From NCBI GenBank assembly GCA_016178625.1, contig JACOSX010000099.1, positions 1 through 33,931 of the forward strand: 33,931 nt of DNA, read 5' to 3'. The notes beneath the pieces were generated by a model. The model was given only the letters and a program-made list of their open reading frames with translations, ran no database searches and was not told the origin of the DNA. The stretch is from Ignavibacteria bacterium (lineage in GTDB: Bacteria > Bacteroidota > Ignavibacteria > UBA10030 > SZUA-254). Position numbers and translations under genes: made by a program. Of this stretch, positions 17,785 to 26,324 are shown piece after piece (positions within the stretch are counted from its first letter, which is position 1; every line of letters begins with the position of its first letter).

Positions 17785-18390
17785 ATGAAAAATATCGTAA
17801 TAACTTTGCTGTTCGCATTACTTCTGATGATACACGCCATTGGCTGCGGACCAGTTGATGGTCCGATGGATTCTCAAGTCCCCATCAGCAGGGACCCTGT
17901 TCATCCATCGCCCTTAACAATACCCCTTCTTCAAAGTATTAATCTGGTCACCTTGCCGGATGGCAATGGGAAGGGAAATATTATAACGACGACACAACTA
18001 GCAACCGTTGTCGGGGGCGGAAAATTATCTCTTACATATTCGTACACATCAAAGGTAGGTACCACCGTCTATCGAACAGCAACTCTCACTGTACCGGCAC
18101 GGGCTCTGAGCAAAGACACCTATATTACGATGACGTTCGATACCTCGTATGTGGCAATCAAATTTAAGCCTGAGGGCCTCATCTTTAACCACCAGTCTTC
18201 TTTAGATTTTACCGCAAAAGGTTTGGATCCGGCAACATTAGTAACAGGGCTTGCGTTTTACTACTCCAATGACAACGGCTCCTTTGAACTCATTCCGAAT
18301 CTGAATTTATCTGTAGACCTGTTGAAAGGCAACGTCTACATGACTGGCGGTGTGATATCGCACTTTTCACGGTATGGTTTTGGCCGTTAA
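17785..18390 (+). CDS. ZU5-like lipoprotein 3 of 3
   Basis: From the ATG at 17785 the protein has 201 residues. An in-frame ATG at 17740 overlaps the previous stop, but the extra 15 residues are charged and would give a poor signal peptide. The signal has a hydrophobic run ending in AIGC. The PFDPS segment of copies 1 and 2 is not conserved. The ZU5-like half reads GGGKLSLTYSYTS, LTVPARALSKDTYITMTFD, FKPEGLIFNHQSSLDF, LAFYYSNDNGSFELIP and VISHFSRYGFGR. It is the last of the lipoprotein trio. The TPR gene follows within about 40 bp, suggesting one transcript. Confidence 0.82.
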   Translation: MKNIVITLLFALLLMIHAIGCGPVDGPMDSQVPISRDPVHPSPLTIPLLQSINLVTLPDGNGKGNIITTTQLATVVGGGKLSLTYSYTSKVGTTVYRTATLTVPARALSKDTYITMTFDTSYVAIKFKPEGLIFNHQSSLDFTAKGLDPATLVTGLAFYYSNDNGSFELIPNLNLSVDLLKGNVYMTGGVISHFSRYGFGR

Positions 18391-18428
18391 CGTATTTGAC
18401 ATTTACTGAAGCAACAAGTATAGAGCAT

Positions 18429-19685
18429 ATGGTAACACAGAGAGATACTATCGTCAATCGGGAGATTCTTACTCTTGTAAAGACCTATTGTGGATCGAAG
18501 GTGATCACGCGATTCATCGCCGACCAGAAGAGAATCCAACGGATGGAAAAAAAGGTGTTAGGGAAAAACAGTACATCATCAAGTGCTGCCCACGTACCCG
18601 AAACAAACCTCCACGATACAGTATCATTTGATCATCTGCTGACAGTTTGTAAGAATACACTGAAAGCGTACGAGTACCAAGAAGTATTGCTGGGGATCGG
18701 GAACATTTATAAGACCCATGCCATATTTCATCAAGCTGAAAAGATGTACAACGAAGTATTAACATTTGGTGAGAAACATCGGCAAAACGATTTCGTTGCC
18801 GAGGCGTTACTCCGAAGAGGTGAAGTGTACAGCTGCCAGGGACGCTGGAGAGAGTCGAACACCGACCTGGAACAGAGCCGGACGCTCTTTGTGATGAATC
18901 AGGATATGGCTTCCCTGGCAAAGCTGGAAAATATCTTGGGAACTTCGCTTGCTGAACAGGGTTTAATGCACGAGGCGAACGATCACTTCTCCAAGGCTCT
19001 CCGGAACTCCGAACAATCCTCCCAAAAAATGCTTTCGGCGATGATCTTCATGAATCTGGGAATCATTCAGAACATCCTCGGCAATTGGGATGAGGCACTG
19101 AATAACTATCACCGAGCATTGACCCTCTTTGAAGTTGCAGGTGACATGACAAGAGCCGCGGAGATCCATCATAATATAGGGATGTCCTATCTCTCGAAAG
19201 GCGATTTCGTACATGCGAACAGGGAGTTTGATCGGAGCCTCGAGTATTCAAGTCGACTCCATAATCCCGCACTGACCGGACTGGCGAAGCTCGGAAAAGC
19301 GACCGTACATTTTCGTTCATACGACCTTGCGCTTGCACTAGCGCTCTGCAATCAGGCCCTTGAGAATTTCAAGACATCTCAAAACCCTCTCGGTGTTGCC
19401 GATGCATACAAGGTAAAGGGAATGATCCTGCGGGAGTTAAAAGAGTACGATCTCGCCGAAACTCACTTCCAGTCTAGCCTTAGGCTTAATGAGGAGTTTG
19501 CGAATATGCTAAACCTTGGAGAGACACACTACGAAATGGGCATCATGGAAAAACATCGCCGGCGTTCGGAAGCAGTTGCAGAAGCTTTCTCGAACGCACT
19601 TTCATGTTTTAACAAAGTTGGAGCCCGCGTTGAGATCGAACGAACGAAACAAGAACTTGAACATATTGAAAGAAAACGAACATGA
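18429..19685 (+). CDS. TPR-repeat protein linked to a histidine kinase
   Basis: The protein has 418 residues from the ATG at 18429; the frame is open 33 bp further to a TTG at 18396. From about residue 75 to the end it consists of TPR repeats, such as MNLGIIQNILGNWDEALNNYHRAL, HHNIGMSYLSKGDFVHANREFD and YKVKGMILRELKEYDLAETHF. No signal peptide or catalytic domain is seen, so it is likely a cytoplasmic scaffold or sensor. Its stop overlaps the histidine kinase start by 4 bp (ATGA at 19682-19685), implying the two work as a pair. The repeats resemble in style the TPR half of the kinase at 10967. Confidence 0.85.
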   Translation: MVTQRDTIVNREILTLVKTYCGSKVITRFIADQKRIQRMEKKVLGKNSTSSSAAHVPETNLHDTVSFDHLLTVCKNTLKAYEYQEVLLGIGNIYKTHAIFHQAEKMYNEVLTFGEKHRQNDFVAEALLRRGEVYSCQGRWRESNTDLEQSRTLFVMNQDMASLAKLENILGTSLAEQGLMHEANDHFSKALRNSEQSSQKMLSAMIFMNLGIIQNILGNWDEALNNYHRALTLFEVAGDMTRAAEIHHNIGMSYLSKGDFVHANREFDRSLEYSSRLHNPALTGLAKLGKATVHFRSYDLALALALCNQALENFKTSQNPLGVADAYKVKGMILRELKEYDLAETHFQSSLRLNEEFANMLNLGETHYEMGIMEKHRRRSEAVAEAFSNALSCFNKVGARVEIERTKQELEHIERKRT

Positions 19686-21004
19686 GATTGCACGAACTCC
19701 TGAACCAGAATAAGATCGCAGGAACAACATCAGCCTCCAAAGAGGACGTTGCCGCTCAAGATCCGCATATCCCTCGAGGAGGGCAGTTGCAGGATCTCGA
19801 GACTGTTCTCAGTGTTATTCGTAAGATCAATACGTCCTTGGTGCTCTCAGATGTGTTGGCATTAGTGATCGATCATGCGATCCGCATTACTTCAGCCCAG
19901 CGAGGATTTCTCATGCTGTCCAATAAAGAAGGGCATCTTGAATACGTTGTCGGTCGCGATAAGAATGGCAATGTCATCGACTCTGATAAATTCCAGGTCA
20001 GCGGGACGGTCCTTGAGGATGTCTACACCACCGGCGAATCAATCTGTATCGAGAGTGCCCTCAACGATGAACGATTTGAGCAGCGACAGAGCATCATCAA
20101 CCTGGAGCTGCAGATGATTATGTGCGCCCCACTGCAAACACATGAAGCGACGATTGGGGTCATCTATGTCGACAGTCGTTACATCCACTCAGTGAACCGG
20201 GATGATATTCTCCGGTTGTTTGAAATTCTCGCCGGTCAAGCAGCCATCGCGATCACCAATGCCCGGTTGTATGAAGATCTCAAGAAGACATATGAGGAAC
20301 TCAAGAATGCGAACGAACACATTATCAAGTCAGAGAGAATGGCAATGCGCGGCGAGCTTGCCGCCGAAGTGAGTCATGAGCTCAAGAACATCATCAATAT
20401 AGCGCTCTTCCAGACTCAGAATATTCAACGCACCATGAGACGCGGGGAGATGGAAACATCTGAGAAAACCCTGAAAGATCTCATCGATACGATTCGAAGA
20501 ATCAATAATTTTTCAGATAATCTGCTTGTTCGCACGAGCATTAATTCTCAATGTGTGCCTTTGGAGTTGAACGGTTTTGTAAACAACTTCGCTTTCTTCA
20601 TCAAGCACTTACCAAAGTTCCGCAATGGAAAGATTGTGGTCGAAGTGGATCCGGAGGTACCCGAAGTGAGCGCTGACAGTGACCAGATCCAACAGGTTCT
20701 GCTCAACCTTGTCAACAATGCTATTGAGGCATGTGCCGAGGCGACGATTACACTGAGAACTGAATACGATTTCATCAATAACGCTGCGCGATTGATTGTC
20801 GCTGACAACGGTCCCGGTCTCGATCCACGAGTGAAAGAGAAACTCTTTATCGAAAAGGTGACGACCAAACCAAATGGTCACGGCTTTGGCTTGCCGGTGT
20901 GCCGCAAGATCGTCCAGAACCATAAAGGCGAGATCATCGTCGAATCTCAACAAGGACAAGGTACGAAGTTCATTATCACCATCCCTGTTTCATCACCGTC
21001 GTAA
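19682..21004 (+). CDS. Cytoplasmic GAF-domain sensor histidine kinase
   Basis: This 440-residue protein has a GAF domain at about residues 45-200 (VLALVIDHAIRITSAQRGFLML, MCAPLQTHEATIGVIYVDSR), a coiled-coil linker, and a histidine kinase core. The H-box is EVSHELKN with the phospho-acceptor H232. The N-box is VLLNLVNNAIEAC, G1 is VADNGPGLD and G2 is GHGFGLPVC. No membrane segment is present, so input is probably cytoplasmic. It lies last in the operon behind the lipoproteins and TPR gene. No cognate response regulator is adjacent; the stand-alone receiver at 4596 is the only intact receiver in the window. The two sigma-54 activators have degenerate receivers. Confidence 0.92.
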   Translation: MRLHELLNQNKIAGTTSASKEDVAAQDPHIPRGGQLQDLETVLSVIRKINTSLVLSDVLALVIDHAIRITSAQRGFLMLSNKEGHLEYVVGRDKNGNVIDSDKFQVSGTVLEDVYTTGESICIESALNDERFEQRQSIINLELQMIMCAPLQTHEATIGVIYVDSRYIHSVNRDDILRLFEILAGQAAIAITNARLYEDLKKTYEELKNANEHIIKSERMAMRGELAAEVSHELKNIINIALFQTQNIQRTMRRGEMETSEKTLKDLIDTIRRINNFSDNLLVRTSINSQCVPLELNGFVNNFAFFIKHLPKFRNGKIVVEVDPEVPEVSADSDQIQQVLLNLVNNAIEACAEATITLRTEYDFINNAARLIVADNGPGLDPRVKEKLFIEKVTTKPNGHGFGLPVCRKIVQNHKGEIIVESQQGQGTKFIITIPVSSPS

Positions 21005-21090
21005 GTAGGCACCCTGCTGCAGGTTATTCCGTGCTGGGTAACATAATAGGGAATAAGATGGTTGAGCGAGAGGTGATGACAGGGGGAAAG

Positions 21091-21164
21091 TGCGCCAGAA
21101 GGGAGTCGAACCCCTAACCCTCAGCTCCGTAGGCTGATGCTCTATCCAGTTGAGCTACTGGCGC
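21091..21164 (-). tRNA. tRNA-Arg (anticodon ACG)
   Basis: Read on the minus strand, the acceptor stem is GCGCCAG / CTGGCGC with discriminator A. The D arm is GCTC-AACTGGATA-GAGC. The anticodon stem is TCAGC/GCTGA around loop CTACGGA, giving anticodon ACG (inosine-modified in bacteria, reading CGU/CGC/CGA). The T loop is TTCGACT. No CCA is encoded. The body is nearly the same as tRNA-Arg(UCG) at 3114-3187. Confidence 0.95.
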
Positions 21165-21319
21165 AAGGTTGTTGAAACACATGTTGCTAAATGCTACAGA
21201 GTCCTCGTAGCATTTCCTCCCGGCTGCTAACGCCACATAGTGATTTCATTTGGTCTCCCAAAATACAAAATTTTGGCTGGAAATTCAAGAAGAATTTAGG
21301 TGGTGGCTCAGTTTCACAG

Positions 21320-21343
21320 GTGTCACGGTCCACACCGTGACAC
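21320..21343. repeat. Perfect 10-bp hairpin (CACGGT palindrome a)
   Basis: GTGTCACGGT is followed by loop CCAC and its exact complement ACCGTGACAC. No T-tract follows on either strand, so it is not a standard terminator. It shares the TCACGG/CCGTGA core with the hairpin 13 bp away and the CACGGT/ACCGTG core with the one at 22343. Confidence 0.75.
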
Positions 21344-21346
21344 AAG

Positions 21347-21384
21347 CACAGAATTCGGTCACGGAATGGTCCGTGACCGCTGTG
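21347..21384. repeat. 15-bp hairpin with a bulge (CACGGT palindrome b)
   Basis: The inner stem CGGTCACGGA / TCCGTGACCG around loop ATGG (21356-21379) is perfect. It is extended by CACAG/CTGTG with a 4-nt bulge (AATT) on the 5' side. This is the second member of the palindrome group flanking the membrane-protein gene. Confidence 0.75.
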
Positions 21385-21500
21385 ATTTCTCAAAGTGAGC
21401 CAGCACCAGAACTTTAATTCCGGTAATGGATCGATTCACGTTGATTACTCCCCCTATTGCCATCGACGGCATGGGTTGAGATGTTCGGAGGAAGTTTCGA

Positions 21501-22241
21501 TTAAACCGATGTTTGGTACTTGGTGATGTTTGCTCTCAAGATAGTGGCAATTTCATCTTTGTGTGATTGTACGATAGCATCGACTGTTCGTTTCGTCATC
21601 CGGACAAGATGATATCCTAACACAAGACTCAGGACAAGGTGAACGAGTGCAAACGCCCAATTTGCGGCGAATAAAGTTTTAGCATCGACGCCCAGTCCAA
21701 TCAGAACTCCGGTAAATGATTCCAACGTGAGCACAGTGAAGACGCATGTACCGTAGAGCGTAATCCAGTACCAGATCCAATACCGAAAAATGCCGCTGTG
21801 CAATAAAGCTCCGAACAGTTCATTGTCGCTGGCGAGCTGAGAGAAAATAGATTTGGCAAGCGCCCCCCTTGCTCCCGGCTCAATACTAACAATTGAGGTT
21901 CGTTCATCAGGCTCCAGCGCGTAGGTGAGCTCACCGAAAATGATCTCATTCGATCTCTTAAGAAATCCAAAAAATTTCTCATCGAGCCAGATATGCACGT
22001 CACCCAGCCAATGAATTGCCTTCATGCTTCGAAACGCGCCGAACAGAATCAATCCAGCGCCCATCAGGATAATGATGAGCCATGACAGTGGAATTGTTCG
22101 AACAAAATCAACTATTCTTTCTGCCCCCAGCAGCGCAACTGACGTTCCCAGACAGAACAAGGTTAGATAGACTGCGAGACCGAGTTTGATCGTCTTTTCT
22201 AAATTCTCGAAATATGTGTATTGACTTTTGGCGCTTAACAT
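21501..22241 (-). CDS. Four-helix membrane protein of unknown function
   Basis: From the ATG at 22241 the protein has 246 residues; the frame is open 21 bp further to a GTG at 22262. Four hydrophobic segments are visible: LGLAVYLTLFCLGTSVALLGA, a second around WLIIILMGAGLILFGAF, a third around YWIWYWITLYGTCVFTVLTL and a fourth around ANWAFALVHLVLSLVLGYHLV. Between helices 2 and 3 lies a soluble stretch of about 75 residues. I do not recognise the family. It diverges from the Sll1717-type ATPase gene, and similar hairpins lie on both sides of it. Confidence 0.75.
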   Translation of the reverse strand: MLSAKSQYTYFENLEKTIKLGLAVYLTLFCLGTSVALLGAERIVDFVRTIPLSWLIIILMGAGLILFGAFRSMKAIHWLGDVHIWLDEKFFGFLKRSNEIIFGELTYALEPDERTSIVSIEPGARGALAKSIFSQLASDNELFGALLHSGIFRYWIWYWITLYGTCVFTVLTLESFTGVLIGLGVDAKTLFAANWAFALVHLVLSLVLGYHLVRMTKRTVDAIVQSHKDEIATILRANITKYQTSV

Positions 22242-22342
22242 GTAGTTTAGTAGTGATAGCACTCACAGCTGTCGTCACCTAAGCATACGCTGGACAAAAG
22301 TAGCAATTTTATTCCATTCTATCAAGAGAGTCAGTTAAAACG

Positions 22343-22359
22343 ACACGGTATGACCGTGT
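22343..22359. repeat. Hairpin in the divergent promoter region (CACGGT palindrome c)
   Basis: ACACGGT-ATG-ACCGTGT is a perfect 7-bp inverted repeat with a 3-nt loop. It lies between the membrane-protein gene and the ATPase gene. It shares its core with the palindromes at 21320 and 21347 on the far side of the membrane-protein gene. It could be an operator or a small repeat element. Confidence 0.6.
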
Positions 22360-22511
22360 TTTCGGACCGATAATCCGGGGTTCTTCCTTGAGGGCGAGCC
22401 ATGTGAGCGCAACCACACTCTGGCTTGATGATTAGCAGTAAATTGAATAGGTTTTTGACATTATCGAGATGGGGACAAACACATGCGAAGAGGTTTTACA
22501 CCAATGATGGT

Positions 22512-22517
22512 AGGAGG
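22512..22517 (+). promoter_or_regulatory. Strong ribosome-binding site fixing the ATPase start
   Basis: AGGAGG lies 9 bases before the ATG at 22527. It identifies that codon as the start, rather than an in-frame ATG 102 bp upstream at 22425. Confidence 0.8.
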
Positions 22518-22526
22518 AACGCGCCA

Positions 22527-24125
22527 ATGATGGATCCACAACAAGTATTGACACGTCTGAATTTCGGGCGTGTGGATGGTGAAACTGACAATCGGTTTGA
22601 GAATTGTTTCATTGGGACCGAGATGTTGCGGCAGGTTCTTCTCCCTCAGCACTCTCTCGTCGTGGGCAATAAAGGCTCGGGCAAGAGTGCAATCTGTCGG
22701 CTTCTCAGTGACGACATCCAAAAGGTAAGACCACTCCTTCCCAAGGAGTTCGAAGAAATCTATACCATTCCGGCCTACGGCCTTCAGAGTGAGGAATACC
22801 TTCCCGGTGTCGAACTGCGTGAACTGAATCCTGAATCCGTTGATGAGTTTAGATACTTCTGGCTCTTGTACTTGGGATTGAAAACCGCTTCCACGTTGTT
22901 GCAGGATGCGAAGATGCAGGCGTTGCTCGCTAAATGCAAGGAGGAAAAAGTCAAGGACGCCGTCGGCACTCTCAAGAGTTTGCTCGTCGATGTTGGGCTC
23001 ATCGAAGAGACGAGCGCATTCGGAAGGGTGAAGCGACAATTAGGAAAGCTGCGACGGTCCAAGCGAGCTGAGAACACATCTCAAAAAAATGAAAAAGCCC
23101 TCGCTTCTGATTTCAAGCAAAAAACTGGAATTAGCATCATCGCCTTGCTGGACAGCATCGATACGATCCTTCGGGAAACGAATTGTCTTGCCTGGATCAT
23201 GCTCGATAAGTTGGATCTCCTCTTTGTTGATGATATTCAGAAACTGCGCGCATCGATCACCGGTCTCGTCCAATTGTTGGTCCAATATGGCAATCAATTC
23301 AAGAACATTCATTTCAAAATCTTCCTGCGAAATGATATCTACTCGCAGCTGCACATCGTCAATAAATCGCATCTGATCAGCTACACTACCGAGATGAAAT
23401 GGCGTGGTCCATTGCTCATGAAGCTCCTCGTTTCTCGCGCAGTTGTGGATTCGCACGTTCGCGCATATTGCGAAGAAGTGCTCGGGGAGAAGGTTGACGT
23501 CACGAATATTATTCTTGGCGCCGACGATTATGTTGAAAAAGTCTTTTACACGATTTTCGAGACCACGACAAACGGATCGTCGTCGCACCCACACCCACCT
23601 GCCCCAACACACCAATGGATACTGAAGCGACTCGTTGATGGTATGGGCAATAGTTTCCCCCGTGAGCTGATCCATCTCGGCAATCGCGCCGTGGAAAAAC
23701 AACGAGAGTATAACAGGCAGGGGGCCAAGCATACCTCCGCCAGGTTGATCAGTATCCGGGCGCTGAAGGAAGCCTTTGAATCAATTTCTGAATATCGATG
23801 CGATACCTATCTCTATTCAGAATTTCCTCATCTCTCGAAGCACTTTGATGTTTTCCGGGGAAGTGACACGGCAACGTTCCATCGTGAAGAACTGTATATG
23901 CTGTTCGAACCCCTTTCACCGAAGGGCGACGAAGCAATTCGAGCAGTGTACGATGCCGGTTTGTTGATGCCGCTTGGGAATAATGTTGACTCAAGCCGGA
24001 AGTTCAAAGTGCCGCTCCTGTATCGTGCAGGCTTAGGGATCACGGAACGACGGCAGAAACAAGATTACCACAAGAAACACAATCCTGTAGAGCACACGCC
24101 GGTTGACCAGCCGAAAATGAACTGA
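22527..24125 (+). CDS. P-loop ATPase, Sll1717-type
   Basis: This 532-residue protein begins MMDPQQVLTRLNFGRVDGE, followed by the family's characteristic FIGTE segment and Walker A VVGNKGSGKSAICRLL. A Walker B-like stretch (LAWIMLDKLDLLFVDD) occurs mid-protein, then FKIFLRNDIYSQL, which resembles a sensor segment. The C-terminus looks like a winged-helix fold (REELYMLFEPLSPKGDEAIRAVYDAGLL). The architecture matches P-loop ATPases of the Sll1717 family, which have no firmly assigned function as far as I know. The protein appears cytosolic. Its closest neighbour is the divergent four-helix membrane protein, a possible partner. Confidence 0.8.
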   Translation: MMDPQQVLTRLNFGRVDGETDNRFENCFIGTEMLRQVLLPQHSLVVGNKGSGKSAICRLLSDDIQKVRPLLPKEFEEIYTIPAYGLQSEEYLPGVELRELNPESVDEFRYFWLLYLGLKTASTLLQDAKMQALLAKCKEEKVKDAVGTLKSLLVDVGLIEETSAFGRVKRQLGKLRRSKRAENTSQKNEKALASDFKQKTGISIIALLDSIDTILRETNCLAWIMLDKLDLLFVDDIQKLRASITGLVQLLVQYGNQFKNIHFKIFLRNDIYSQLHIVNKSHLISYTTEMKWRGPLLMKLLVSRAVVDSHVRAYCEEVLGEKVDVTNIILGADDYVEKVFYTIFETTTNGSSSHPHPPAPTHQWILKRLVDGMGNSFPRELIHLGNRAVEKQREYNRQGAKHTSARLISIRALKEAFESISEYRCDTYLYSEFPHLSKHFDVFRGSDTATFHREELYMLFEPLSPKGDEAIRAVYDAGLLMPLGNNVDSSRKFKVPLLYRAGLGITERRQKQDYHKKHNPVEHTPVDQPKMN

Positions 24126-24509
24126 CTGCAGCGGTTCGCTTCGGAAACTCGAGTGCTTTTCTGAGAGTGGCGGGAAACTTACCTCGCTATGAAACTCGGC
24201 AGAGTTAGAACTCCGATTTCAGTCCGGGCATTACTCGGGGGGAGAAATCGCAGTTCGTGCCTATAGCTTACTTTCACATTTACAAAACCCGCCGAAGTCC
24301 TCAAGCCCGCGTTCACAGCCTGTCCAATGGACTCTTTCTGACCAAGCCATCCCTCCGGGAGGAGAAGGTTGTGGCTACCAGATTCTCGGGCAGACTCGTG
24401 GTATGTGACCGCAGTTCGGAAATGAAGTTAGGGGAGCTCCGAGCCTGCGTCTTCGCTTGATAGTTCTTCAGTTATTACCTACCTTTCTACACATTTTTTC
24501 CATCCAACG
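24126..24509. other. 384-bp intergenic stretch, no supported gene
   Basis: I find no recognisable gene, tRNA or promoter here. A 67-codon open frame (24257-24460) has no family resemblance and no ribosome-binding site. Small palindromic segments such as CTCCGGGAG near 24355 are present but unremarkable. Confidence 0.5.
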
Positions 24510-25718
24510 ATGAACGTATCGACGTACGTAGGACGCCTTCGAGCCGCGCTGGGATTGGAGCACAACATCGTCATCATGTTGGGTGCGATCGTTCTGCTTG
24601 GACTGGGTGAAGAGTTGTGGGCGCGATTCATTCCGAAATATCTGGAACTGCTCGGTGCGACCGCGTGGGGAATCGCTGCATATGGAACGCTGGTAGATTT
24701 TCTTGATGCTCTCTACCAATACCCCGGCGGCTGGTTCGCAGATCGCTTCGGCAGAAAAAAAGCTCTCCTCGTCTTCACACTTCTGACAATGCTGGGGTAC
24801 CTGGTCTATCTATTCAGCACTCACTGGGTCTGGATACTTGCAGGCACGGTGTTTGTCATGGCATGGGATAGTCTCTCATCGCCGACGATCTTCGCCATCA
24901 TCGGCGATCATCTTCCACAGGAACGACGCGCCGTCGGTTTCGGTGTTCAGTCATTATTGAAGCGACTGCCCATTGTGATTGCCCCGAGTCTCGGCGGCAT
25001 GCTGGTTGTCGCATTTGGGTTTGTTCAGGGGATTCACATCGGTCTGATGATCACGCTTCTGGCGGCGAGCATGGCGGTCCTGACTGTTCATCGATTGTTT
25101 CAAGAGTCGGAGCGGGTTGTTTCCGATCGATCGCACTTCACGGGCATCTGGCGCGAAATGGATCGTTCGCTCAAGCGTCTTCTGTTTGCCGATTGTCTCG
25201 CACGCTGGGCGGAGGGTATCCCCAAAGTCTTTATCGTTCTCTACACGATCGACGTCCTACATGCCACACCATTTCAATTCGGTTGGCTTACGAGTCTTCA
25301 GATGGTTGCTGCAATCCTCGTCTATCTCCCCATCGCAAAGCTTTCCGACCGAGTGAACCGTAAGCCGTTTGTCTTGCTGACCTTTGCGTTCTTTACACTC
25401 TTTCCTCTGGTGCTCGTGTGCTCCACGAGTTTCGTATGGATAGTGGTGGCATTTATCGTCGGCGGATTGCGAGAGATTGGCGAGCCGGCTCGTAAGGCAT
25501 TGATCGTTGATCTGGCAAGGGAGTCCGCACGCGGCAGAGCCGTTGGAGTGTATTATTTGATCAGGGGATTGGTCGTCTTTCCCGCATCCTTTGTCGGCGG
25601 TTGGCTGTGGACCATCGATAAACAGTTTCCGTTCTTTGCTGCATTCGGAGTCGGAGTGGCAGGATTTGTTGCGTACGCTCTTACAGGTCGGACGGGCAGA
25701 CACGTCACATCATCATAA
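24510..25718 (+). CDS. Major facilitator superfamily (MFS) transporter
   Basis: This 402-residue integral membrane protein has about 11-12 hydrophobic segments. The MFS signature between helices 2 and 3 reads GGWFADRFGRKKALL, and the equivalent in the second half is KLSDRVNRKPFVLL. The ATG at 24510 places the first helix at the expected distance. It is a secondary, presumably proton-coupled, transporter; the substrate cannot be inferred from motifs. It is followed 21 bp later by a ChrB C-terminal-type protein, a family linked to chromate resistance, so anion or metal stress export is a possibility. Confidence 0.9.
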   Translation: MNVSTYVGRLRAALGLEHNIVIMLGAIVLLGLGEELWARFIPKYLELLGATAWGIAAYGTLVDFLDALYQYPGGWFADRFGRKKALLVFTLLTMLGYLVYLFSTHWVWILAGTVFVMAWDSLSSPTIFAIIGDHLPQERRAVGFGVQSLLKRLPIVIAPSLGGMLVVAFGFVQGIHIGLMITLLAASMAVLTVHRLFQESERVVSDRSHFTGIWREMDRSLKRLLFADCLARWAEGIPKVFIVLYTIDVLHATPFQFGWLTSLQMVAAILVYLPIAKLSDRVNRKPFVLLTFAFFTLFPLVLVCSTSFVWIVVAFIVGGLREIGEPARKALIVDLARESARGRAVGVYYLIRGLVVFPASFVGGWLWTIDKQFPFFAAFGVGVAGFVAYALTGRTGRHVTSS

Positions 25719-25739
25719 ATTGTTGGAAAGGAGTACAGG

Positions 25740-26183
25740 ATGAAATGGATTACCCGAGAACGGGTCAAAGTTGATCGCGTTGCTTGCCCATGGCTGATCA
25801 AGAAGTTCATCGATCCAGAGGCAGAATTCATATTTGTACCTGCCGATAGCGTTCTGTCGGTGGCTAAACGCGAAGGCGCGATACCATTTGATGTCGAGGG
25901 AGTGGAGCTCGGGCATCACGAGGGTCGGTGCAGCTTTGAAGCTATCCTTCAAAAATATCATGTGACTGATCCTGCTGCGCAATTACTCGCAAAGATTGTG
26001 CACGGCGCAGATGTCACACACGATCTGTACGGACGTCCGGAAGCGTCAGGGTTGAAAGCAATCGCGGAAGGGTTCCGTCTTCTGGGTTTGAAGGATGATC
26101 ACGAAATTCTTGAGCATGAATTCATTGTCTACGATGCTCTCTATGCATACTGCTCTATGAAAGAAGGAACAATTCCTGCTTAA
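25740..26183 (+). CDS. ChrB C-terminal-domain protein (chromate resistance family)
   Basis: This 147-residue protein matches the domain found at the C-terminus of ChrB: RVKVDRVACPWLIKKFIDPEAEF, FVPADSV, GAIPFDVEGVELGHHEGRCSFEAI and KIVHGADV. The N-terminal regulatory part of full-length ChrB is absent. AAAGGAG lies about 7 bases before the ATG and fixes the start. In characterised systems ChrB-type proteins accompany the chromate exporter ChrA; no chrA is present here, and the preceding gene is an MFS transporter in the same orientation. The conserved His, Cys, Asp and Glu residues suggest metal or oxyanion binding. Confidence 0.88.
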   Translation: MKWITRERVKVDRVACPWLIKKFIDPEAEFIFVPADSVLSVAKREGAIPFDVEGVELGHHEGRCSFEAILQKYHVTDPAAQLLAKIVHGADVTHDLYGRPEASGLKAIAEGFRLLGLKDDHEILEHEFIVYDALYAYCSMKEGTIPA

Positions 26184-26324
26184 GGGAGACTATCGTAACG
26201 AGAAAATTGGGTAACACCGTGATTTTCGCGATGAGAAATTGATCAGAAATTACTCGGAAAATGTAGCAATATTCCTCTAACTCCTTTTCTCACAAGAAGT
26301 TAATCATGGTTCGGTATTTACCCA

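Larger units (their letters stand above)
21005..21500. other. Non-coding stretch with tRNA-Arg and two hairpins
   Basis: No protein gene is supported here. It holds the minus-strand tRNA-Arg(ACG), two strong hairpins at 21320-21343 and 21347-21384, and a weak inverted repeat TTATTCC/GGAATAA (21024-21056) after the histidine kinase stop. Confidence 0.6.

Noticed and set aside
22414-22440. TGGC...GC element resembling a sigma-54 promoter upstream of the Sll1717-type ATPase
   Set aside because: The spacing between GG and GC is 11 bases, not 10, and the TTGC part is poor.
24257-24460. 67-codon open frame between the ATPase and MFS genes
   Set aside because: No ribosome-binding site, no recognisable motif and no operon context support it.
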